From assembly GCA_019321725.1 (NCBI GenBank), contig CM033109.1:5487993-5551992 (forward strand): 64,000 bases of DNA. Direction: 5' to 3'. The notes beneath the pieces are model-generated. The model saw nothing but the letters and a program-made list of their open reading frames with translations, was not told where the DNA came from and made no database searches. A program made the translations under genes and the position numbers. Origin of the DNA: Paulownia fortunei. Its lineage: Eukaryota > Streptophyta > Magnoliopsida > Lamiales > Paulowniaceae. Shown here one piece after another: positions 10,901-24,023 of the stretch (its first letter is position 1; each line of letters begins with the position of its first letter).

Positions 10901-13900
10901 AAATACAAAAGCTGTTGCTTTGTTTTCTGATATTGTTTAAGTGCCGCTGGAGTTATCTGTGATTATTGATATCTACCCTAATAAATGCTTGGGTGGGGGA
11001 GGCTTGTTTTGTAGATTATCTTCAGAGTCCACCAAAACAGGTTAAGGCTCTGTTTCTTTTCCTACTTGTGCCTCATATCATGCAGACAGAAAATTAAGAG
11101 GAGCGGTGATATCAAACACTTGGAATCTTTTGATTGAAATTATAGATTCTGTAGAGCAGAGAGAGAGACATTGAATCTGGTTTCCAATGACGCATACAAA
11201 TGGCCTTGAGGTGTTAAGGCTCCGTTCCACCAGTCACTTCATCACAACCTTTCCTTAGTGCTTTGCGATCCGAGATAATCTCTGTCTCTCTGTCTTGCAT
11301 CATTTTATACTGACTGATTCTGACCACTTCTCTGTGTAATAGGGATGACTTTCCATTTTAGAGAGACGGAAAATTTGACCTTGTTGTTGATATTTACATT
11401 TAAACCCAGATTCTTGTTAACACAAGAAATGGGACTGTGTTCACACGTTGTATTGAAAGATTAAATTGCTGTATCAACCACTAATCCTCACTCTTAAGAT
11501 TCACCTTGGTTATATATGGTGGGTTGGGGGTGCTGAAGAATGATGCCTATTCGTTTCCTGGAGTTGTATTTCTTAGTTATATGCATTGGAGATATATAAT
11601 CATACATTATTGTGGCTGATCTGTTCAGTTTAAAACCTCAACTTCTTAAGCAGCTACTGACTTTTCTTCTGTTTGAAGGGACAACTATAGAGGAATTGAT
11701 TACCAGCTGAAATGTTCAATTTGCCCAAGTGTGGTTTTAAACTGATTAATACTCATAAGGAAGACCCTTTTCTAAACTGTTTGAAAATCGCCCGCCCATA
11801 TTTAGTCCTCTTGTTCTATTTGTTGCCTGCATGTTAGCATTTTGATAAAATCATAACTAAACCAAGAGCTATCGTTTGATGTCTTACGTGGGAATTTTCA
11901 CTTGGTTCTTCAGAAGTACTGATTCTGTCTTGACTTTTTCTTATCAAAATTCAAAAGTATGTTAATCTGCTTGGCAAGGATGATGTGATTGTTCTTCTTA
12001 TCCTTTAAAGGCCAGTATCCCTTAAGATACATGTTATCATAGGTTTTTTCTTCGTGCGTTGTCGTAGGTGTGTTTTTTATTTTCTGGAAAGAGCTTGATG
12101 GGAAATTCTTAAGTTTTGTTAAAGCTGCTCTTGCCAATGCTGCTTATTATATTGCTTTAAAGATGTTCTAATTTGGAATCCCATTTTCAGAAGAAACGCT
12201 CAGGATTGGGAAATTCAGACCTTTGCAGATTTAATGGCTGCCTTGTATAACATGGATTTGAAAGGTGGAAGAGAGGACAGGATTGTTTGTTCGGAGACCT
12301 GATAATGAAAATATTTCAATAAAGTGTTTCTATCCTTTTCACTTAAACTTCAGAAACTTTTTTTGTTTAGAATGTTTTATACGGTAGCCAAGCAAGAAGA
12401 ATGGCAGTGAAGCCATACTGGCTATTGAGAACTTGAGATAAAGAAGCATTTGGGTGAGTTGGTATTATGTGTGCAGGAATGCAGGTGAAGTGACCACCTC
12501 CTGCTACAGTATGAAGTGGTGGCAGACATTTTCCTATTTTGGCCTTCTTTGTTTCCCGTTGGCAACATGGACTGCAAGTCAAGGAATTCCTTTTCAAAAT
12601 TATTAGCAGAGTTTTGGCAGGAACCTGGCTATGGAAGCTGATTCCTTGTTGCCTGAAGCAAATTACTTCGCTGCTTGAGAATAAAGTTGGAATATGGATG
12701 AGTCTCTTCTCATTTTCCTACACTGTCAGAGTTGCTGCGATCTTCTACACTTGTGTAGTGTCGTGGATGGATTTCTTATCTGTTTTTTTGAGCTAATGAT
12801 CAGCAAGGTGTCGTGACAGGGTTTGCGCCACCGTTGGACATATGTTTTGGTGACAATCATCTAATTTATCATAAAAAAATAAAAAAATAAAATTCCTAAT
12901 TGCCATTCATAAAAGAGTGACTGATCTGAAGTTTTAAACCTGATTTCATTGTTGCTATGTGACTTGTTGGGTGTAGCTACATGAAGTTCTGGTATAATAT
13001 GGAGAATGATGAATTATCATGTGCGAATTGAAAGTGGAAAACTTTTGCTTTTGAGTAGTCTTAACATATCTTCTTGGGGTGTTTGAAACTTGTGACGAGT
13101 GCTGTACGTAAGTTCATCAGCTATCATTCCTGATTTTCATGCCAATATTGGAAAGATGATGAATTTTTTCATGTCCATTGTGGTTTGGTAATGTACTCTA
13201 CAGGGATTGATGGCAACACATGCTACTCATTGCCCGTAATGCATCACATGCATTGTATTGCATTCGATCCATCCAAGAAGTTTCACATGACATGAGGGGT
13301 TGGGGGTGGTGGGTGGCAGGAAAATGAATAATATATTTGTCTTTTTATTTACGCAATTCCTCCTAATTTGATTGTTTAGTTTTAAAAGGACAAAAAATTT
13401 AAAAAGAGAGTTGAAACTTTAAAGCATGATAATTTCCAAGTATTTTTACTTTTTTCTTTTTTCAGTACTTTTGAAAAAAATTACATATTAGAAAAAGGCA
13501 TATAGTTGTGAATATCCCCAAAAAGAATAAGAGCACTCAATTTGCAACATTGTGGGTATGGTTAATTAATATAATTAACTTATGGTTTGAGCAAACTAAC
13601 TAAAACTCTGGTCCCTGCAATTTTATTAAAAAATAAAAATAAAAATAAAAATTGAAATAATTAGGTCAAATTTAAGTTGCAATTTTCAGCCCATAATTTA
13701 GCCAGGTTTTCTACATGAATTTTATGATCAGTTTACTTTATAATCAACTTTACCGCTTAGATACTATTTAAACATGATTATAAAAAAAAATAAAAATTAT
13801 TATTCATTTGAGTAATATTTAATGAAATTATAAGGAGTTGATTGCCAGCCACTTCATAGTATTTATTTGGGATAGTTAATAAGTACATAATAATATTATA

Positions 13901-14640
13901 AAATAAAATATTAATATTATTATGCGTGTAATAATTCACAATTCTACGTAAAAAATATCAAAATAAGTAGTTGAAAAAAAATGGTTGTTTAAATTAAAAA
14001 TTAATAATGAAGGTGGATCCCAAAGATTTCAATATTGCCAAAAAAGAATGAGTCAAATTCTAAACTATTTTGCATTACATTCCAACCAAACTGCACAAGG
14101 ATAAAATAGAAGATTCTTATGCAGCAGCATCATAGCTCCACCATTGACAAATAAACAATGGGAAAAAATGATAAATATTTAATGTTGAAGAACAAGTGAA
14201 AATGGTTCTCATTCTTTTCAGGAAATGATTTTGAATGTATAATCCAAATATGAATATAAGGATCTGTTTGTTTTTATTTATATTTCACTTTTTCGGCTTA
14301 TCTATTGTTTAAATTTGGATTTTCATAATCGGATTGGTGATCAATTCAATTTTATTAATCGGTGGTTGAACCGAACCGATCGATCTAATAAAAATTGATT
14401 ATATTTTTTATTATATTATTTAAAATAATAATATATAGACTAATTATTACGTATAACATAAAAAAAATAAATAACTAATTAAAAAAATACATAATAAAAC
14501 TCAAAATTAAAAACAATCAAATTTAAAATTCTTTAAAAAGTTGAAAAAAAATGGTAATGACTGATTTGACATATATAAGAATTTTGATTTTTTGCTTCAA
14601 CCAGATCAAACTGGCCATAAACTGACCACAAACTGACCAC
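10901..14640 (+). repeat. Unit B: 3' flank of PPR copy B
   Basis: The first 1.4 kb aligns with 19017-20364 (unit C), and from 12310 on with unit A from position 1. It includes probable 3' UTR sequence; an AATAAA box lies near 12317. Unit B lacks the segment found in unit A at about 770-1060. The alignment ends just after the MITE-like block at about 14640, where a Gypsy fragment begins. No gene is seen; the small open frames match non-coding flank in the other units. Confidence 0.75.
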
Positions 14641-14644
14641 TAAT

Positions 14645-15035
14645 TCATGACAAGTCCCAGACTCCTTAACAGTGCTGCTTGAGGTGTGGAACTTTACCTT
14701 GGCGCTTGGAAAGGCTAAGCAAATTTTTCAGTACTGATGGATGATTACAAGGTGGTGCTAGGGATGGACTTTCTATGCAAGGTGTGTGCTATACCCATAC
14801 CCTTCTTAAATGCTTCTTCAATACTATATGGATTCTTAAGAATGGATCAACTTGTACGGTATCCACCATACAATCGATTGAAAAAAATATGAAGATAAGG
14901 GGGGAGCCAAGATATTTGTCTGTTATGCAGCTTACCAAAAGGGTAGGAAAAGATGAGTTGGTGATCTTGATGATGACTCCACCTAAGAAAAAGATACTTT
15001 GAAAAGGCACGAAGGGGGTTCAGCCTTCAAAGATA
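14645..15035 (+). pseudogene. Ty3/Gypsy retrotransposon fragment, aspartic-protease region
   Basis: One reading frame holds DDYKVVLGMDFL at about 14742-14777, followed by an IPIPFLN segment. This is the layout just C-terminal to the retropepsin-like protease of plant Gypsy polyproteins. The next part (from about 14845) continues in another frame with GSTCTVSTIQS and LSVMQLTKR, so at least one frameshift has occurred. No LTR, reverse transcriptase or integrase is attached. It sits exactly where unit B's 3' flank ends and the long-TIR remnant begins, so it may mark the rearrangement that removed the left end of that element and the second orphan promoter. Confidence 0.65.
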
Positions 15036-15039
15036 CCCG

Positions 15040-16205
15040 ATAACATACGAATTCAAAATATTTATATATAAGTAGAATAAATGGTTAAACAACAAATAAG
15101 AAAAAAAAAAAACAAATATCTATATAGTTACTGAATAATCACATTATTCACATAATAATAAGGAATAAATTAGAAGAAAAGAAAATTGAAGAAATAAAAA
15201 ATACCTAATTTGGGTGGCCAGAGTATGGATGAATCAACAATTGCAAATAAAGAGGAATAAATTATAAGAAATGAAGAATACCTAAGGAAGGCCAGAGTAT
15301 TAAATTTTGGGGTTTTGGAAGAAATGATGAATCAATAAATGCAAACGGTTAACCAGTGGGTTGACGAATGGCTGACGATGATGGATGGTTATGAGAGAGC
15401 GACGTGGAGCCATGGCCGATTGGGTAATGACTTAATCAAAACTTGTAGAGTGTTGGTGGCTCGACTGTGAATGTGTGATGACAGCTGCAGATGATGGTGG
15501 CTCACGGCTGGAGGAGACTGATTGGAGAGTGGAGAGGCTGGCGTTGAACAGATGGTCTAAGGATTGAGGTACGAACGATAAATACGAAATGGAAACGAAG
15601 ATAAATCTTGATTCTCAAATAAGATGAGAAAATGACCAAATTGAAGGGAATTTGGCCTTAAATAAAATAATAATAAAAATAAAATTTCGATATTTGTTCG
15701 GTTCGATAAATGAAACTTGAATATCGGTATGGAATATCAAAAAAATTTAAAAATAAAAAATTAAATACCAAATCAAAATTTCAATTTGATATTTGATACA
15801 TGCGGAAATTTTGATTTGGAATGGTGATACATTTACTCAAATAGTGTCGATCACAGTATTAAAATATTTTACAGATCATCATTTGTTTATTGTATTTTCA
15901 TATTGATAATAATAATAAAAAATATTATAATAATTTTTTTTTTATTTTTAGGTGGAAAAAAATGATGGACGATGATTAATAAAGAACATTCTGATAAAAA
16001 TATAATTTAAAAATTCACAAAGTGTTATAATAAATATAAGTCGAGTGAGTAAAATGTTAAAAATTAACTTTTGAGAATAAAGTATAATGATAATTAAGTT
16101 TGAGATGATGAAATATTTAAATTTACTTATGAGGGTAAAATGTAAAAAATATTTAATTTAAGAGGGTCGGTGAAATGCTATTTACCTTATTTATATATCC
16201 ATAAT
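15040..16205. mobile_element. Truncated copy of the long-TIR element upstream of PPR copy C
   Basis: From 15045 the sequence aligns with 4140-4650, and from 15645 to 16205 with 7640-8160, including the right inverted end (GGTGAAATGCTATTTACC near 16170). The left inverted end is missing and its place is taken by the Gypsy fragment. A partial internal duplication is visible at about 15160-15320, where the words for an AATACCTAA..GGCCAGAGTAT segment occur twice. The 3-kb insertion of unit B is absent. Confidence 0.55.
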
Positions 16206-16787
16206 AAATATGACAAACAAAAAAATTAATATGCAAAATACTACCATTTAACAACATAAATATTAAGGACACAAATGTCATTTTCATATAAAATGGCATC
16301 TTAATAAATTATAATGTTTGTCGACCCATTATCTCTAAATGCAGAAAAGTCGATGTATACTTTATAAAATTATTCTCTCTTTAATCCTAATTTTTTCCAT
16401 TTAAATAACTTGGTGTATTTCCTTTTTTATTTTTTAATTCTTCCGTTAATGAGCCACACCTGAAAATAGCCTCACATTTGTCGATTTTTAACGAAATAGG
16501 ATTTCTAGTAACACTTCTAAATGCCTACCCCAAAAGTTCGTCTTCATCTGTTCTTTGCTTTCACTACTGATGCGCCTCGCACATGTGATATCGCCTCCTT
16601 GGCTTTCAACAACATATTGTGCATGCATGTATATTTGTTGGAAAAACCATTGTTCAACTCTTTGCCAACATAAAGAAAATTCCCCTTTCCCTTGAAGATT
16701 TTATTTTTCCTTCAATTTTTGATTCTTGAACTGCAAACGTAGAACATAAGATTCAAGATTCAACAGTTCGTAGGTATTGCATTAACA

Positions 16788-19016
16788 ATGATTAGAAAGA
16801 ACCTGTTTTTGAAACCATTCTTCCATTTTCCATCCCAAAAGTATCATCTTTATCAATATCTTCACTTCAAAACCACAGTTAAACCCTGTTTCCAATTGGC
16901 AAATCAAGATTTAGACAGGTTAGAACTACAAACCCAAATGTCATCTTTATGTAAAAAACCCAACTCCCTTGTCCATTTCAAGAAAGCTTTTTCTCTTTTT
17001 GAGCAATCTGTGGATACGGGTCTAGTTCCTTCGGGGCCCACGAGCGATCTTCTTTTGCAAACCCTTACAAGGAATAAAGAGTACAAAATGGCTTTCAGTG
17101 TTTATAAGAAAATGTCAAATGCTGGGGCTTTGCCGAGATATTGGTCGTTATCTGTTTAGTTTGGGTGCTTGGTGCATTTCTGCGTGCCCCAATTGGCTGT
17201 GGCAGCAATTGGGTTGATTGTGAAGCACGGGTTTAGCATTAACGTCTATGTTGCGAATAGGGTGTTGAATGGTTTTTGTTGCAATGGGTTTGCTGGTAAG
17301 GCTGAGGTATTCTTAGGTGATATGGATAGAAATTCTGTTTCTCCCAATATAGTTAGTTTTAATACCTTGATAAAGGGATTTTGCCGGGAGAGGAAATTAA
17401 ACGAAGCTATGAGTGTGAAGAAAAGGATGGAATGTGCAAATATTGTTCCCGATTTGATCACATATAATATTCTGATGGATGCTCATTTTGTGGAGGGTCG
17501 GGTGGATGAAGCAATGAGGTTGTTGGAAGAGATGAGGATGAAAGGGTTGGAACCAGATGTTTTTTCCTATAGCACGCTTATAAATGGTTTTTGTCGTAAA
17601 GGAGATGTTGATAGAGCAAAGGAACTTTTGAATGAGATGTTGGGCAAAGGAATATCTCCAAATAGAGTTACTTACTCCTGTTTGATGCGTGGTCTCTGCC
17701 AGAAGGGAAATTTGAATGAAGTGAAGCGGTTGTTCAATGATATGATCAGAAATGGGATCCGTCCTGATGTTGTCACGTTTACAGGTATGATTGGTGGGCT
17801 TTGCCAACTCGGGAGGACTGAGAAAGCAGTGGAATTGTTTAACTTCATGCTGGAAAAGGGCGAAGAGCCTAATAATAGAACATATAATGTTCTAATTGAT
17901 GGATTATGCAAGGCAGAACTTCTAGATGAAGCTTTAAAGATTCTGGAAATGATGGTGGAGAAGGATAGGAAACCTGATGTTGTAACTTACACTACTGTAT
18001 TGAGAGGCCTCTGCGACCTTGGGAAGGTTGATGTTGCCATGAAACTTTTTGATTCAATGCTGTCGAACGAGAACTGTGTTGAGCCTGATTCATGGTCTAT
18101 TTGTACGCTAGTCCAAGGGCTGTGCAGGGAAGGCCATCTTGGAAAGGCAGAAAAAATTAATCGTAAGATGACTAAACACGAGAAACCAATGAATGTTGCA
18201 TCATATACTCTGCTAGTTGGAGCTTATCTGAAGGTAGGAAATGTTAAGAAAGCTATGAACCTTTGGAAGGAGTTTTTACAGTTGGGGTTGATTCCAGATT
18301 CAAAGGCTTATAGTGCTTTTATAGATGGGTTATGCAGATGTAACCTTATAAACATTGCAAAAGGTATTTTTACTAAAATGAGAACCTGTGGTCCTAGTCC
18401 TACCTCGTTTGACTACAGCACATTGATGGTTGCCTTATCTAGGGAGAGTAGCTTGGAGCAAGTAAGAGCTTTGTTTAGAGATATGGTCAATGGCAATTGT
18501 GAACCCAATGTTGTCTCATGCAACATTATGATTGACTCAACCATTAAAGCAGGGGATGTTGAGTCTGCCAATGAATTGCTGGTTGATATACAGCACAGGG
18601 GTCTGCGTCCTGATGTTTTGATTTTTTCAGTGTTGATTAATAGATTTTCAAAATTTGGACTTATGGAAGAGGCTAAAAGTTTATCTGAAAGAATGGAAGC
18701 ATCCGGCGTCCCACCAGATATCTTTGTTTATGATTCATTACTCAAAGGCTTCAGGGCAGAGGGCAAAACAGAAGAAATAATCGATTTGCTTCACAAAATG
18801 GCGGCCGCAGGTGTTGTTCTTGATGCTGAACTAACTTCTACTATCTTAGCTTGTGTATGTGATATGCCTGGAGGCCATGATGTTGCAAATCTTCTACCAA
18901 GTTTTACCCAAGAGAAATTAGAAGGAAGTAGCATTTCAAGTGATGAGTTGTTAGCGAGACTCCAAAATATTGTTCCCATGCTTCAAACCTCTGTCCGTCA
19001 ATCAGTACAACTATAG
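16788..19016 (+). pseudogene. P-class PPR gene, copy C, interrupted by one in-frame stop
   Basis: The gene aligns base for base with copy B from 8672. The upstream ATG of copy B reads ATT here, so the start is the ATG at 16788. At 17157-17159 the codon that is TTG in copy B has become TAG after only 123 codons. The frame does not shift and stays open from there to the stop at 19014-19016. The next in-frame ATG is at 17322, which would give about 564 codons without the first three PPR motifs or a targeting peptide. Motifs after the stop are well kept, so the break appears recent, or the product might arise by re-initiation or readthrough. Several RNA-code residues differ from copy B. Confidence 0.85.
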
Positions 19017-21714
19017 AAATACTGAAGCTGTTTCTTTGTTTTCTGATCTTGTTTATGTTTCCCCTGGAGTTATCTCAGATTATTGATATATACCCTAATA
19101 GTTGCCTGGGTGGGGCTTGTTTTGTTGATTATCTTCAAAGATCACCACAACAATTTAAGGCTCTGTTTCTCTTTCTACTTGTGCCTCATATCATGCAGAC
19201 AGAAAGTTAGGTGACATCAAACACTCAGAATCTTTTGATGGAAATTATAAATTCTGTGGAGCAGGGAGAGAGACATTCAATATGGTTTCTTTGGACCCAT
19301 ACATTGGCCTTCAGGTTATAAAAGGCCCCCTACCGACAGTCACTTCATCCCAACCCTTCCTCAGTGCTTTGTGATCTGAGGTAATCTGTCCCTCTCTCTT
19401 GCATTGTTTTATATTGATCAATTCTGACCAGTTTTCTGTGTATCCATAATTTAACACAGGAAAGGGGACTGTGTTCCAACGTTGTATTGAAAGAAAAAAT
19501 TGTTATAGCCACCTCTAACCTTCACGCTTAAGATTCACCTTGGTTAAATATGGGATTGGATTACTGAAGAATGATGCCTGTTTGTTCCCTGGCGGTGTAA
19601 TTCCTTGATATTTGTGTTGGAGATGCATAATCATACTTTGTTGCTGCTGATCTGATCATACTAAAACCTTGCCTTCTTGAGCAGCTGCTGACTTTTCTGC
19701 TGTGTGAAGGGAAAAAGTTAAAGGAATTGATCACCAACTGAAAAAGTTAAGTATGGCTTTCAACTGAGTAATGCTTATAAGGAAGACCCTTTGCTAAACT
19801 GTTTTAGATTCCCGAGCACGTATTTAGTCCTCTTGTGCTATTTGTTGTCCGCATGTTAGCATTTTTGATGGAATCATAACTAAGCCCAGAGCTATCTTTA
19901 AATGTCTTCTGTGGAAATTCTCATTCAGTTTATTCAGAAGTACTGATGCTGTCTTGGCTTTTCTTATCCAAAGTTCTTTGCTAGGTAACTTGATTAGACT
20001 TCCGTTATTAGAGAGTATATTGATCTGCTGGGCGAGATTGATGTAATTGTTCTTCTTACCCTTAGAAGGTCAGTATATCTTGAGATACATGCTATGATAT
20101 GTTTATTCTTTTTGCATTGTTGTTGGTTTGGTTTTGATTTTCTCGGAAGAGATTGATGGGCAATTCTAATTTTGCTAAAGCTGCTCTTGCCAATGCTGCT
20201 TATTATATTGCTATAATGATATTCTGATTTGGAATCCCATTTTCAGTAGAAACGCTCAGGATTGGGGTATTCAGACCTTTGCAGATTAGTTGCTGCTTGG
20301 TATAACATGGATTTGAAAGGTGGAGGAGAAGACAGGATTGTTTATCGGAGACCTCAGACTGAAAATATTTCAATGAAGTGTTTCTATCCTTTTCACTTAA
20401 TCTTTGGAGACTTTTTTACTTTAGAATATCTTGTAATTTATAATGTTTTATACGTAGCCAAGAATGGTAGTGAAGCCACAGTGACTGTTGAGAACTTGAG
20501 AAGCAGCAGCATTTGAATGAGTTGGTATTATGTGGGCAAGAGGGCAGGTGAAGTCACCACCTCCTGCTATGGTATGAACCGGTGGCAGACGTGTAGTCTT
20601 TCCTACTTTAGCCTTCTTAATTTCCAGTTGATAACATGGAATGCAGGCCAATGAATTTCCTTTTTCAGAGTAATTGGCAGAGTTTTGGGAGGAACCCGAC
20701 TATGGAAGCTGGTTCCTTGCTGCCTGAAGCAGATTATTTCTCTGCTTGAGAATTCAGTTGGAAAACTGACGAGTCTATCTCACCTTGCTGGCATCTTCTC
20801 CACTTGTATAGAATCTTGGATGGATTGCTTATCAGAATTTTTGAGCTAATGATTAGCAGGGTGTCGTAACAGGGTTTGCGACACCTTGGCCATATATTTT
20901 GGAGATAAATATCTGATTTAATACACAAAAAAAAAATAATGTATATATTGAAATTTCCTCATTGCCATTCTCAAAAGAGTTACTAACCTGGAGTTTTAAA
21001 CCTGATTTCTTTGTTGCTATGTGATTTCTTGGGTGTGTTGTCTGTTAAGTCGTTTTACTTTAAACAGTTGCTTTCTTATATATATGTTGATATTGATAGA
21101 TACTGATATGATGAATGATGTAATAGATTGTATTTTAGAAGAAAAAATGGTTGGGGTCGGCAGATATGGGCTCACTAGTCAATCCTTGGATGAATATAGG
21201 TCTTACCTGTCGTACCAACCTTTCCATGTTCAGTTTTTCTCCTCATTACTATCATTACTACTGGTAAAAATGACAGAGAATTCAAGAATATATATCAGTT
21301 TTCAGTATAAAATTGTACAGTCTAATAATTTTAAGTAGTCTTTTGATGTCTTCTGGGGTTATTTTAAACCTGCGACGGCTGCTGTACAAATTGTACATCA
21401 ATTATCATTCCTTATTTTCATGCCAATATTGGAAAGATGATGAAGTTTTTCATGGCCATGGCGGTTGGCAATATATTCTATACTGACTGATGGCAGTATA
21501 TCCAAATTTAAAAGAAATTGGACAACTTTTCACCATTCATATTTCTTTCATCTAAAATTAAGATTGAATTGTATCCGATCTATCTAAAAAGTTTTACGTA
21601 CGATTTTCGATCTATTTAAAAAATTTCACGTACATCGTGGTGGGGCGGTAGGGATACCAATAACATATTTTTATTTTTAGTTAATTATTTTCCCTAATTT
21701 TGAATGTTTTATTT

Positions 21715-21945
21715 TAAGGTAAATTATAAAAATTATTTTAAACATTTAGTCTAATTATAAAAAAAATTAATTATTTTTTAAAATTATAAATATTTTCTTG
21801 AAATTTATTTTTAGTTTACAAATACCCAATTTTTTAAATTTGATATAAATATTAAGGAGGTATTTATAATTTATAAGGTGAGATGATTTTATTTTTTTTA
21901 AATAGCTCAAATTTTAAGAATAAATTTTAGCAAAATTTAAAAAGA
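21715..21945. mobile_element. Small AT-rich MITE-like insertion in unit C
   Basis: In units A and B the words GTTTTAAG/AAAGG and ACAAAAAA.TTTAAAAAG are adjacent (about 1425-1450 and 13380-13400). Here they are separated by about 230 bp of AT-rich DNA that starts GGTAAATTATAAAAATTATTTTA and ends near TAAATTTTAG. Length, AT content and clean presence/absence suggest a MITE; ends and target duplication were not resolved. Confidence 0.4.
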
Positions 21946-22639
21946 GAGTTGAAACTTGGAAACATGAAAATTCCAAGTATTTTTACTTTTTTGCCATAAA
22001 ATAGTAGGGAGAGAGTACATTTGACAACAAATTAAATATTTAATAAAAAAAGGATATAGTTTGCCAATATCCCCCAAAAAATGCAACATTGTAAGTATGC
22101 TTAATTAATATAATTAACTTATGGTTTGACCAAAGTGCCCACTGCATTATTTGGCAACTTATTTAATTTTATTTTGAAAATAAAACATAAATTGAGATAA
22201 TTAGGTCAAATTCAAGTTGCCATTTTAGGCCCATAGTTTTACAATAGTGTGGTTTTGTACTTTAATTTTATGAGCACTTGATATAATTTCATATCAGTTC
22301 GCTTATTATCACATTACTATATGATTAAAAGATAATTAGTAAGAATTTTTTTTAAGGATACTATTTAAATAAAATTATGAACCATTTAATATATATAATA
22401 ATAATACTATAAAATAAAATACTAATATAATCATATAAATTAAAATAATAAAAGTGGATCCCAATATTTTAATATTACCAATAAAGAATGAGTCAATTTC
22501 TAAATTATTTTATATTGCAGTCCAACCAAAGTGCACAAGGATCAAAAGGAAGATTCTTATGCAGCCGCATCATTGCTCCACCATTGACAAATCCGCATCA
22601 TTGCTTCACCATTGACAAATAAACAATGGAAAAAAAAAA

Positions 22640-23080
22640 AAAATACTACTGTTTTTATTATTTAAAAGAAGAAAAAAAATTTGACAAATAAGAATGTTTT
22701 AAAAATCAAAATGGATTCAATGGATCCAATTGTAAATTAATAGTTGTTCCCGTCTATTAGGATTGAAAAAAAATTAAAAATTAAAAATCAATCAAAACTG
22801 ATTAATTTAATTAAAAAATTAATTGAATCGATACTTTTATTTATTTATTATTATTTAATAGTTTAAATTTTTTGTTTGATTATTTGTATATGATTGTTCG
22901 GAGATTGAATTTTATTAAATGTATTTTTAATTATTTATTTATTTATTTATTTTGAATATAAAAATTAATTTATTAAATTACTATTTCATACAATATAATA
23001 CAAAATTATAATTAATTTTCTGTAGATTGTCTGTACAATTATAAAAACACTACATATAACATATAATTTTGAAAAAGATG
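22640..23080. other. AT-rich insertion in unit C, type unknown
   Basis: In units A and B the words ACAAATAAACAATGG and GGTTCTCATTCTTTTCAG are about 50-60 bp apart (near 2180 and 14160). Here they are separated by about 450 bp of AT-rich sequence. Just upstream, the short segment CATCATTGCT.CACCATTGACAAAT occurs twice in tandem (22568-22620), once more than in the other units. No coding sequence is seen. Confidence 0.4.
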
Positions 23081-23883
23081 TGGAGCTGGTTCTGATTCTT
23101 TTCAGGAAATGGTTTTAAAAATATATGGGAAATATGAATAAAAGGATATTGTCTGTTTTTCATTTATATTTCACTTTTGCAGCTTATTTAGTTTCAACAT
23201 AGATATTATATGTTTTTTGTTTTTAAGGTTTTCAATCAAATCTAAAATTTGAAAATTCCATTTTTCGACCTATGGCCAATATTTTCATATTTGGGACTTT
23301 TATTTTGCCAAAAGAGAATTCATGTTATCAATGTTTGATATGATATTTTTATTTAATTAAAAATAATTTTAATCCCCATAAAATAATATTATCTCATTTT
23401 AAAGTTTTGAAAATGGGCATTATCAATTTCAAGGTGTCTTTAAAAGAGTTGAAATATTTTTTTTTTTTTATATTTCTACGTCACTAAATCAAACATATTT
23501 TTTCTTTGAACCTAAAAATCTAGACATTGAAGATGCTGGAAATAAAATTAGGAATTGAGAATGAAAATATTTTTTATATTTTTATAAAATTAAAAATATA
23601 TTTCGTTTGTTACAACGTGACAACATATTGAATATTCAATACATGAAAATGATAATAAAGTTGAAGACAATTTTCTTTTCTTTTTTTTTAAAAAAAAAGG
23701 GTACAAACTTCGGATGATAATGTTTACAGTTGAAAAAAAAAAGTTGAACAAAATGTTGTATTTTTCTCAAAAAAGGGAGAAAGAAAGTTTTTTCTTTTCG
23801 ATTGGAAAGATGAAGAATATTTATTAAAACTCAAAACCAAAATTAAAATTGTAATGACGTTGACACTCACTGTATCTAAATTG

Positions 23884-23918
<35 letters not shown>

Positions 23919-24023
23919 CCCAACCATAAATAGACACAGGTTTTCGCTTCATTTTCCATTCGGCATTGATTGACACACTTACATTCATTACACACAAAAT
24001 ACACACACACACACACGCACAGG
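23884..24023 (+). promoter_or_regulatory. CLT 5' UTR with CT and AC microsatellites
   Basis: A CT dinucleotide run (about 23886-23915) and an AC run (about 23999-24016) precede the ATG at 24024. CT-rich leaders are common just downstream of plant transcription starts. The AC run is where homology with the orphan promoter of unit A stops, so it may have been the crossover site. Confidence 0.5.

Larger units (their letters stand above)
19017..23995 (+). repeat. Unit C: 3' flank of PPR copy C, running into the CLT promoter
   Basis: This flank aligns with unit B from 10901 and with unit A from position 1 (here 20364). Beyond 23390 it matches unit A's 2700-3425. Unlike unit A it continues into the CLT coding sequence, so unit C carries the complete arrangement. 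Unit-C-specific AT-rich insertions are at about 21715-21945 and 22640-23080. No independent gene was recognised; the small frames near 20262-20516 and 21021-21338 are flank sequence that is not kept as protein in the other units. Confidence 0.75.

Noticed and set aside
12367..12796. Frames of 76-85 codons conserved between units A and B
   Set aside because: They lie in the duplicated PPR 3' flank; differences among units include frame-changing indels and stops, so no protein is being kept.
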